Part shown: one piece after another, positions 1-6,800 of the stretch
How positions within the stretch are numbered: the first letter of the stretch is position 1
How the letters are laid out: every line of letters begins with the position of its first letter
Source of the DNA: Thermoplasmata archaeon
GTDB taxonomy: Archaea > Thermoplasmatota > Thermoplasmata > Lutacidiplasmatales > UBA184
Direction: 5' to 3'
Length of the DNA stretch: 7,670 bases
NCBI GenBank assembly: GCA_021828715.1
Contig: JAJZDF010000024.1
Span: 1-7,670, forward strand
Program-made: the position numbers and the translations under genes
Notes under the pieces: generated by a model
The model's input: the letters and a program-made list of their open reading frames with translations, nothing else
Told to the model about the DNA's origin: nothing
Database searches by the model: none

Positions 1-1
1 C

Positions 2-1252
2 GACCTGGTCGAACGGTTCGTGGGGGAGGCGTCCCGGCAGGGGATCGACATCTTCCGCGTCTTCGACGCGCTGAACGACCCCGAGAACATGCGGGTCGCG
101 CTGGCGGCGGTGAAGAAGGCCGGCGGTCGCGCCCAGGCGACCGTCTGCTACACCCAATCCCCGGTCCACAGCCTCGCGTCGTTCGTCGCCCTCGGCCACC
201 GGCTCGCCGAGCTCGGCGCGGACGAACTGTGCGTGAAGGACATGGCCGGGTTCATGCCGCCCGGGGAAGGCGCCGCCCTCGTCCGGGCGCTCGTCCGCGA
301 GGTCGGCCTGCCGGTCGTCGTCCACACCCACTCCGCGAGCGGGCTCTCGACGCTCACCTGCCTCGCCGTCGCCGAGGCCGGCGCGACGGCGGTCGACGGG
401 GCGCTGAGCCCGTTCGCCGGCGGCGCCTCGCAGCCGCCGACGGAAACGCTCGTCGCGGCGATGCGGGGAAGCTCCCAGGACCCCCACCTCGACCTCGCGC
501 TGCTCGCCGACCTGGCGGCCTACTTCGGCACGGTCCTCGACCGGTACCGCCCGCTCCTCAACCTGCGCTCGCTGCAGACCGACCCCGGCATCCTCACGCA
601 CCAGATCCCGGGCGGGATGCTGTCGAACCTCCTCTCCCAGCTCGCCGACCAGGAGGCGACCGACCGCCTGACGGACGTCCTCGCCGAGGTCCCGCGGGTC
701 CGGGCCGACCTCGGCTATCCGCCGCTCGTCACCCCGACGAGCCAGATCGTCGGGATCCAGGCGGTCTTCAACGTGCTCACCGGGGGCCGGTATCGGACGA
801 TCACCCAGGAGGTCCGGGACTACGTGCGGGGGCTGTACGGGACGCCGCCCGCCCCGATGGACCCCGACCTCGTCCGGACCGTGACGTCGGGGGCGCCGGC
901 GATCCACGGGCGTCCGGCCGACCTCCTGCCCCCCGAGCTCGCCCGCGCCGTTGCGGAGGTCCGGGCCCTCGTCCCCGCGGCCGACGACGCCGAGGCGCTG
1001 AGCTACGCGTTGTTCCCGGCCGTCTACCGCTCCTACCGCGCCGGGCGCGACCAGGGGCTGACGGCGGATGTCCTCACGGCGGCCGCGCTCGGGGTCGTCG
1101 GGGCGCTCCGGACACCGCCCGCGGTCCGGCCGGCGGCGCCACCGTCCGCCGCCGGAGCCGGCGGCGTCACCCCGTGGGCCCACGAAGGACGGGCGAGGCT
1201 CCAGAACCAGCGGAGGTACCTCGATGCGCCTGCGCGTCGTACGGGACGGTAG
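2..1252 (+). CDS. pycB: Pyruvate carboxylase subunit B / oxaloacetate decarboxylase alpha-type carboxyltransferase (5' partial)
   Basis: The protein transfers a carboxyl group between carboxybiotin and pyruvate/oxaloacetate in the cytoplasm. The reading frame is open from base 2 (Asp-Leu-Val-Glu-Arg-Phe) through a GTG at base 20, so that GTG is not the start. By family comparison roughly 90-100 N-terminal residues lie outside the window. Visible family marks are IFRVFDALND (bases 50-79), the lysine that is carboxylated in relatives (Lys of VKDMAGF, bases 236-238), the metal-binding His-Thr-His (bases 323-331), HQIPGGMLSNL, YPPLVTPTSQIVG and GLYGTPPAP of the conserved PYC/OADA domain, and the YALFPAV segment. 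After that come a Pro/Ala-rich stretch and a basic tail ending at TAG. No biotinyl domain is fused; the next gene supplies it. An Ala (bases 425-427) stands where pyruvate carboxylases have a catalytic Thr. Pyruvate carboxylase B versus oxaloacetate decarboxylase alpha cannot be settled without the upstream genes; the symbol is the likelier choice for an archaeon. Confidence 0.88.
   Translation, partial: DLVERFVGEASRQGIDIFRVFDALNDPENMRVALAAVKKAGGRAQATVCYTQSPVHSLASFVALGHRLAELGADELCVKDMAGFMPPGEGAALVRALVREVGLPVVVHTHSASGLSTLTCLAVAEAGATAVDGALSPFAGGASQPPTETLVAAMRGSSQDPHLDLALLADLAAYFGTVLDRYRPLLNLRSLQTDPGILTHQIPGGMLSNLLSQLADQEATDRLTDVLAEVPRVRADLGYPPLVTPTSQIVGIQAVFNVLTGGRYRTITQEVRDYVRGLYGTPPAPMDPDLVRTVTSGAPAIHGRPADLLPPELARAVAEVRALVPAADDAEALSYALFPAVYRSYRAGRDQGLTADVLTAAALGVVGALRTPPAVRPAAPPSAAGAGGVTPWAHEGRARLQNQRRYLDAPARRTGR
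1212..1217 (+). promoter_or_regulatory. Shine-Dalgarno sequence of the biotin carrier gene
   Basis: GGAGGT lies six nucleotides before the ATG at 1224, inside the 3' end of the carboxyltransferase gene. It fixes the start of the carrier protein at 1224, not at earlier in-frame codons such as the one at 1068, whose translation is an Arg/Pro-rich shadow sequence. It also shows that this operon-internal gene is translated by ribosome-binding-site recognition. Confidence 0.75.
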
Positions 1253-1784
1253 GACGACCGAGGTCGAGGTCGGGCCCGACCTCGCCACCGTCTCGATCGG
1301 CGGGAAAATCTATCCCGTCACGGTCGTGAAGCGCGGGCCGCTCAAGGCCGAGCTCGAGATCGCCGGCGAGCGGGTGGTGATCGACGGCTGGCCCGAGCAC
1401 TTCCCCGATCCGCCGGCGGCGGTCGACGTGAACGGGGAGCGGGCCCCCGCCGCCGTCGAACGGATCGCGGGCCCCTCGATCGGGGAGGTCCCCGCCGCCC
1501 GGGAACGGCCCGTCGCCCGCCCTCCGGCCGGTCCATCGGAAGCGCCGGCGCCGCCCCCGGGCGGCGGCGTGCCGATCGTGCCGCCCATGCCGGGAAGGGT
1601 GATCGAGCTGCGCGTGGCCGAAGGGGACCGGGTCGAGGTCGGGGCGGTGTTGCTGGTCCTCGAAGCGATGAAGATGCGCAACGAGATCACGAGCCCTGTC
1701 GCCGGGTTCGTGCGGGGCCTCAAGGTCGCGACGGGAGCGAGCGCGCGGGCCCGGGAACCGATGCTTTTCGTCGCCCCCGCATGA
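1224..1784 (+). CDS. Biotin carboxyl carrier protein (biotin/lipoyl attachment domain)
   Basis: This 186-residue protein carries the biotin that shuttles CO2 between a biotin carboxylase and the carboxyltransferase encoded just upstream. Residues 1-80 form a beta-rich N-terminal region (MRLRVVRDGRTTEVEVG...) like that of stand-alone archaeal and bacterial carriers. Residues 84-115 are a flexible Pro/Ala/Gly linker. Residues 116-186 are the biotinyl domain, with the PPMPG turn, VAEGDRVEVGAVLLVLEAMKM, and the biotinylated lysine expected at Lys150 in EAMKM. The second half of the domain is slightly unusual: MRNEI replaces the common MENEI, and GASARAREP stands where GDxVxxGQ is common. The ATG at 1224 follows a good Shine-Dalgarno sequence and overlaps the upstream gene by 29 nt in another frame, implying co-transcription and coupled translation. 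Service to an acyl-CoA carboxylase as well cannot be excluded. Confidence 0.88.
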   Translation: MRLRVVRDGRTTEVEVGPDLATVSIGGKIYPVTVVKRGPLKAELEIAGERVVIDGWPEHFPDPPAAVDVNGERAPAAVERIAGPSIGEVPAARERPVARPPAGPSEAPAPPPGGGVPIVPPMPGRVIELRVAEGDRVEVGAVLLVLEAMKMRNEITSPVAGFVRGLKVATGASARAREPMLFVAPA

Positions 1785-1803
1785 GCCCCCCGGCTACGGG
1801 GGC
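1785..1803. repeat. Short GC-rich inverted repeat between convergent stop codons
   Basis: A six-base-pair perfect stem (1787-1792 CCCCCG with 1797-1802 CGGGGG) encloses a four-base loop, GCTA. It begins three bases after the stop of the biotin carrier gene. Its loop contains the complement of the TAG stop of the minus-strand gene (1794-1796). It could act as a bidirectional 3'-end barrier. There is no following T-tract, which archaeal termination normally uses, and a short hairpin of G and C runs can arise by chance in DNA this GC-rich, so a terminator role is weakly supported. Confidence 0.3.
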
Positions 1804-2237
1804 CCGTCCGACGGTCCGTCCGCCGGCCCGCCTTCGAGGCGGTCCGCCTCCTCCACGGGATCGTCGAACGGTTCCTCCGCGGGGGGCGCCGGTACGGCGC
1901 CCGGCTCGGTCGCGACCATCGCGGGCGGGGGGGCGGAGGCCGGCGCGGGTCCGGTCGCCACGGGGGAGGCCGGCCAGTGCCACGGTTCGTAGGGGAGCTT
2001 GCGGTACTCGTTGAGGTAGACGGCGGCGAGCAGGACCGGCAACGCGACCAGGGCGAACCGCGCGTCGCCCCACGAGCGCAGGTACGGGCCCGCCCAGAGC
2101 ACCACGAGAACGAGCATCGCGCCCGCGAGCCCCACCGCCATGGCGAACAGGGGAATCCGTCCGAGCCACGACGAGGCGCCGTCGGGCTCCGTCTGCCGGG
2201 ACGGGGGGACGGAAGGGGGCGGGGCCGACGAGGTCAC
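1794..2237 (-). CDS. Hypothetical two-helix membrane protein with Pro/Ala-rich acidic tail
   Basis: I do not recognise a family. The 147-residue product has a short Ser/Pro-rich N-terminus (1-27), one hydrophobic helix at about 29-53 (IPLFAMAVGLAGAMLVLVVL), a short loop (RSWGDAR), a second helix at about 61-78, then an aromatic juxtamembrane stretch (NEYRKLPYEPWHW) and a Pro/Ala-rich tail (89-147) with an acidic patch, EEPFDDPVEEADRLE. Hydrophobic helices and Trp/Tyr content make this frame far more protein-like than the Arg-rich alternative frame at 1720-2280. The GTG start at 2237 is chosen because it is the first candidate before the hydrophobic part and lies 22 nt after a TATA-like box. 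The next in-frame ATG falls inside helix 1. The gene is divergent from rtcB and convergent with the biotin carrier. Membrane topology is ambiguous; both ends are probably on the same side. Function is unknown. Confidence 0.62.
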   Translation of the reverse strand: MTSSAPPPSVPPSRQTEPDGASSWLGRIPLFAMAVGLAGAMLVLVVLWAGPYLRSWGDARFALVALPVLLAAVYLNEYRKLPYEPWHWPASPVATGPAPASAPPPAMVATEPGAVPAPPAEEPFDDPVEEADRLEGGPADGPSDGPP

Positions 2238-2259
2238 GGGGACGGAGCGGACGCACGGG

Positions 2260-2267
2260 TACAAAAC
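2260..2267 (-). promoter_or_regulatory. TATA-like box for the small membrane protein gene (leaderless promoter)
   Basis: On the minus strand this reads GTTTTGTA, one of only two AT-rich patches in the 150-bp divergent intergenic region. It is centred about 26 nt upstream of the GTG at 2237, which is the usual archaeal distance from TATA box to transcription start. Transcription would therefore begin at or next to the start codon, giving a leaderless mRNA. No Shine-Dalgarno sequence precedes the GTG. Start-site mapping would be needed to confirm it. Confidence 0.5.
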
Positions 2268-2357
2268 GGCGCCGACGCACCCGCGAGCACGGGCCGGGGC
2301 CGGGAAGGGTCCTGGGGACGGCGCCCTCCCCGCATCGCGCGCGGGCCCACCGACGCC

Positions 2358-2365
2358 TCTAATAC
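2358..2365 (+). promoter_or_regulatory. TATA-like box for rtcB (leaderless promoter)
   Basis: TCTAATAC is the second AT-rich patch in the divergent intergenic region. It ends 22 nt before the rtcB ATG, the same gap as on the opposite strand, so transcription should start at the ATG. A GGAGG at 2367-2371 lies 16 nt from the ATG, too far for a normal Shine-Dalgarno role, which favours leaderless initiation. The bases just upstream are not a clear BRE. Confidence 0.55.
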
Positions 2366-2387
2366 GGGAGGACGTTCGGCGCGCCCC

Positions 2388-3839
2388 ATGGAGCAGGTGC
2401 CGGCCCTCGTCCGGGTGGACGAGTTCACGTATCGGATCGAGCGGACCGAGCGGCCGGGGATGCGGGTGCCGGGGGTGCTCTACTCGGACGACGCGCTCCT
2501 CTCCGCGGTGGAGGGGGACCCGTCTCTCGCCCAGCTCGCGAACGTCGCGACCCTCCCCGGCATCCAGGAGCGGGCGCTCGCGATGCCCGACATCCACTTC
2601 GGGTACGGCTTTCCGGTCGGTGGGGTCGCCGCCTTCGACCTGGACGAGGGGGTCGTCTCTCCCGGCGGCATCGGATACGACATCAACTGCGGGGTACGCC
2701 TCCTGCGCACTTCCCTCACGGCCGACGAGGTACGGCCCCGGCTCGGGGAACTCACCGAGCGGCTCTATCGGGAGATCCCCTCCGGAGTCGGATCGCGGGG
2801 CGGCTACCCGCTCGCGCCGGGCCAGATCGACGAGGTCCTGCTCGGCGGCGCCCGATGGGCGGTCGAGCGGGGGCTCGGCCGCGCGGAGGACCTTCCGTTC
2901 CAGGAGGAGGAGGGGGCCCTCTCCGGCGCCGCGCCGGCGGAGGTCTCCGAGGCGGCGCGCAAGCGGGGGCTGAAGCAGCTCGGCACCCTCGGCTCGGGGA
3001 ACCACTTCCTCGAGGTGCAGGCGGTCGACCGCCTGCTCGAGCCCGAGGCGGCGGCGGCGATGGGACTGGAGCCCGGCCGGGTCGTCGTCATGCTTCATAC
3101 GGGGTCGCGCGGGCTCGGCCACCAGGTCGCGACCGACTTCATCGCCCGCATGGACCGCCGTCTCGCCGAGGAGGGAACGACGCTCGTCGACCGGCAGCTG
3201 TCGTGCGCCCCGATCGGCTCGGATGACGGCATCCGTTACTTGGGGGCGATGGCGGCGGCGGCGAACTTCGCCTGGGCGAACCGCCAGGCGATCACCCACG
3301 GGATCCGCCGGGCGTTCTCCGCCGTCTTCGGCCGCCCCGACGAGGCGCTCGATCTGTCGGTGGTCTACGACATCGCCCACAACATGGCGAAGACCGAGAG
3401 CCACTCGGTCGCCGGGGGATCGCGGCGTCTCCTCGTCCATCGCAAGGGAGCGACCCGCGCCTTCCCCGCCGGGCGCGACGAGGTCCCGGCGGCGTACCGC
3501 CGGTTCGGACAACCGGTCCTCATCCCCGGAGACATGGGGACGGCGAGCTATGTCCTGGTCGGCCTGCCGACCTCGATGGAAAAGTCGTTCGGCTCCTCCT
3601 GCCACGGCGCCGGCCGGCGGCTGAGCCGTCACGCGGCGGTGCGGGCATTCCGCTACGAGGAGGTCACGCGCGACCTCCGGGCCCGCGGCATCGTCGTCCG
3701 ATCGGCGTCCCGGGAAGGGGTCACCGAAGAGGCGCCCGGCGCCTACAAGGACGTCGAAGAGGTCGTACGGGTCGCCGAGGGGGCGGGGCTGACGCGGCGG
3801 GTCGCCCGTCTCGTTCCGCTCGGGGTCGTCAAGGGGTAG
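2388..3839 (+). CDS. rtcB: tRNA-splicing / RNA-repair ligase RtcB
   Basis: RtcB joins RNA 2',3'-cyclic phosphate or 3'-phosphate ends to 5'-OH ends using GTP and Mn2+; in archaea it seals tRNA exons after intron excision. The 483-residue length matches the archaeal family (about 480), supporting the ATG at 2388. Conserved marks run in order: PDIHFGYGFPVGG (67-79), GGIGYDINCGVR with metal ligands Asp98 and Cys101, GSGNHFLE with Asn205/His206, HTGSRGLGH with His237, YDIAHNMAK with His331, HRKGATRAFP (351-360), and GDMGTASYVL. Next comes SSCHGAGR with His406, matching the histidine that becomes guanylylated, and the protein ends in LGVVKG, whose Lys482 matches the GMP-contacting lysine near the C-terminus of the Pyrococcus enzyme. 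No intein interrupts the Cys101 site, where some archaeal RtcBs carry one. All catalytic residues that I can assign are intact. It appears monocistronic; no archease gene is adjacent. Its last 11 bp overlap the convergent protease gene. Confidence 0.96.
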   Translation: MEQVPALVRVDEFTYRIERTERPGMRVPGVLYSDDALLSAVEGDPSLAQLANVATLPGIQERALAMPDIHFGYGFPVGGVAAFDLDEGVVSPGGIGYDINCGVRLLRTSLTADEVRPRLGELTERLYREIPSGVGSRGGYPLAPGQIDEVLLGGARWAVERGLGRAEDLPFQEEEGALSGAAPAEVSEAARKRGLKQLGTLGSGNHFLEVQAVDRLLEPEAAAAMGLEPGRVVVMLHTGSRGLGHQVATDFIARMDRRLAEEGTTLVDRQLSCAPIGSDDGIRYLGAMAAAANFAWANRQAITHGIRRAFSAVFGRPDEALDLSVVYDIAHNMAKTESHSVAGGSRRLLVHRKGATRAFPAGRDEVPAAYRRFGQPVLIPGDMGTASYVLVGLPTSMEKSFGSSCHGAGRRLSRHAAVRAFRYEEVTRDLRARGIVVRSASREGVTEEAPGAYKDVEEVVRVAEGAGLTRRVARLVPLGVVKG

Positions 3840-6800
3840 CCGGCGGTCGGCGCCGCCGCATCGCTCCCACCGCCGCGATCGCCCCGACGGCGGCGGCCGC
3901 GACCGCGGCGGCGAGGTACCCCGTCACATCGGCCGGGGGGCCGGGGGAGGACGTCCCGTGCGGGGACGGCTCCGGCGCGACCAGGACCGCCCAGGTGGCG
4001 GTGACGTTCGCGCCCCCCGCATCGGTAACGGTGAGGCGGACCGAGTACGTTCCCACGGCCGCGTACGTGTGGAGGACGGGGGTGCCGTATGCCGATCCCC
4101 CGTCCCCGAACGTCCAGCGGTAGGCGTAGGGGGCGGCCCCTCCGGTCGCGTTCGCTCGTCCGGCCACCCCGAGCGGAAGCGGCCCAAAGAGCGGCGAGAC
4201 GGACGCCCGGACGGCCAGGGGCGTCGGCGGGGCGGCGACCGCCTCGGCGAACGGGATGGCCGCCGAGTCGTTCCACGCATCGCCGGCGACGGCCCAGAGG
4301 GTGAAATTTCCGGGGCGGACCAGGGTCGTCGAGAAACGGCCGCCCGCCGTTTCGGTCCCGTTCGCCGCACGCCAGCCGACGGACGGGGCGCCCGGTCCGC
4401 TCGCGACGGCGGAACCGCTCACCGCGAGCGGGGCCGTGCCAGTAGGCGGCCCGGCGTCGGCGGCGAGCCAGAGGCCGGTCGTCTGCGGGAGGAAGCCGTT
4501 CTGCTCGACCGCGAAGAACTCGGAAGCGTTGTACCCGACCGTCCACGGCGGCGGAGCGGCGCTCCCGTTCGATCCGAAGTCGACCACGAGGCGGATCGAC
4601 CGCGCGCGCTCCGTCGTGAGCGGAGGAGGGGCGAGCGTGGCGTTGACCGAGGAGCCGAAGGCGCCGGCGCCGTTCCCGAGGTCCCATTGGAAGGTCGCGG
4701 TCGGGTCCGAAGAGGCGGCGGCGAAGTGGACCGTGGCTCCGGCGGTCACGTTGACGGCCGGGACGATCGTCGCCGTGACCGACGGCCCGGTCGAGCCGGC
4801 GGGAAGGACGTCGATCACGAACGCCTCGCTGGCGTTGCCGTAGCCCCGATCCTCGAGGTCGGCGACCGCCACGTACTGCCCGGGGAGATCGAACGTGTGG
4901 AAGACCTGGGCGCCCGTGGCGCTGCCCCCGTCCCCGAACGACCAGGTAGTGGCGGCGGCCGACGCGTCGTACCCGCCCGAGGCGACCGCGGAGAACGCGA
5001 CCGCGAGGGGAGCGGGGCCGGCGGCCGTCGAGACGGCGAACCGGGCGGTCAGCGCCGGGGCGACCGTGACGTTCGTCGAGTTCGACGCCACCTCCCCGAG
5101 ACCGTCCGTGACCGTGAGGGAGAGGGAGTAGGTGCCGGGGGAGCGGAAGATGAGGCACTGGCAGGCCCCGACGTACGGGTCGGTCGAGCCGAACCGCTCC
5201 CCGGTGATCCCTCCGGAACCGCCGACGACGCCGAACGGGGAGGGGAAGTCGGCCGGCGCATCCCGCACCGCGGGGGTCGGGCCGACCCGGACGGAGAGCG
5301 GCGCCGTCTGGTTCGGGCACGCCGGCGCCGCGGCGCCGCCGACCCCGATCGCGACCTCGGTGCTCGTCCCGCCGTCCTCCGGGCGCGCGGAATCGGTGAC
5401 GACGACGTCCGCGCAGTATCCGCCCGCGGTGGCGTAGGCGTGGGCCGCGGCGGCGCTCCCCGAGACGTTCGCATACGTCCCGTCGCCGAAGGCGAACAGA
5501 TAGTCGTACGGGGCCACCCCGCCCACGACGGCCGCGGAGAAGGAGACGCTCGCCCCCGCGGCCGGATCCGTTATTGAGGCGCGCAACGAGACCGAGAGGT
5601 CCGACCCCCCGACGACCACGGCCACCGGGTCGGACACGCTGGTGTTCCCGCTCGAGTCGACGACCCATCCGACCGCAGGGTAGACCCCGTCGGCGGCGTA
5701 TCGGTGGGCCGCCGAGCCGTTCGCGGCGAGCGTCGCGTTCCCGTCCCCGAAGTAGATCCCTTCGAGGGGAAAGGCGCCGGAGCCGCCGAACGGGTACAGC
5801 GCGAACGTCGCGGTATGGGGGGCCGGGCCCGTAAGCGGGGTCGCCGTGAGCGCGACCCCGAGCGAGGACGGTTGCCGCGCGGTCCGGACGAGGTCCCGAA
5901 CGAGCCGGTCCAGCCGGGGCGTGCCGATGCCGGTGACCGGGTCCCAGCCGGTGCCGGCCGAGTAGCCGTTGGAGCCCGAGCGGATGTCGTGGAAGTCGAC
6001 CGTATAGTTCGATCCGCGCAGGATCCCGTAGAGTGCTGGGTCGAGGAACCCCCACGAAGCGCCGGCGTACTGATCTGCCACCGCGACGAACCCCGCCCAG
6101 ATCGGGGTGGCGAGGCTCGTCCCACCGACCGCCGTCGGGCTGCCGCGGTAGTAGACCTCCGCGCCGGTCGAGGCATCGGCCGCTACGTCCGGGACGCCGC
6201 GGGTCGCCGGCGTTCCGGGCAGCCCGCTCCCGCTCTGCCACCACGGCCTCGGGAACGGCGCGTAGCCTCCGCCCGATCCCCCCTGGTTCTGGCACCCGGG
6301 CGACGAGGCCCCCGTGGAGTTCCCGCTCCATCCGACCTCCCCCCCGTAGACGCCGGCACCGGAGACCGTGAGCGACGTCCCGCCCACCCCCGTCACATAC
6401 GGGTCGGACGCCGGATAGTTCGTCGAGACGCCGCTGGTGCCGTCGGCCGACCCGCAGTCGCCGCTGGCGGCGAGTACGGTGATCCCCTCGAGGGCGGCCG
6501 CCGCGAGCACCGGCCCGAGCACCTCGTAGGAGCCGTCGGTCGACGCGTTGCAGGCCACGGAGCATCCGCCCGCATAGGCATTGTAGAGCCCGACATCGTT
6601 CTCGCCCCAGCTCAGCGAGACGACGTTCGCCCGCGCCCCCGCGACGAGCCAATCGACCGCCTCGTACAGCCCCGCGTTCGAATCCGTACCGAACGTCATC
6701 GCGATCGACGCCCCCGGGGCCATCGCGTGGGCCCATTCGAGGTCGAGCGCCTCTTCCACCCCCCAGCCGGTGGAGGTCCCGTTCAGGGACTGGTTGGTCC

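Noticed and set aside
229..1329. A 366-codon plus-strand frame over the carboxyltransferase gene
   Set aside because: It is an Arg/Pro-rich out-of-frame reading of the well-matched carboxyltransferase.
1764..1769. A TTTT run near the end of the biotin carrier gene as a U-tract terminator
   Set aside because: Only four T residues, located inside the coding sequence before the stop codon; too short and misplaced to call.
2367..2371. GGAGG upstream of rtcB as a Shine-Dalgarno sequence
   Set aside because: Sixteen nucleotides separate it from the ATG, too many for normal pairing, and the TATA-like box just before it predicts transcription starting downstream of it.
1794..3632. A 612-codon open frame on the minus strand covering most of rtcB
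   Set aside because: Only its last 147 codons look like a protein. The remainder is antisense to rtcB, is Arg/Gly/Asp-rich and has no recognisable motif, as expected where GC-rich third positions remove stop codons on the other strand.
3958..5577. A 539-codon plus-strand open frame opposite the protease
   Set aside because: Arg/Gly-rich sequence with no motif, directly antisense to clear PKD domains, and no TATA-like box or ribosome binding site was noticed before it.
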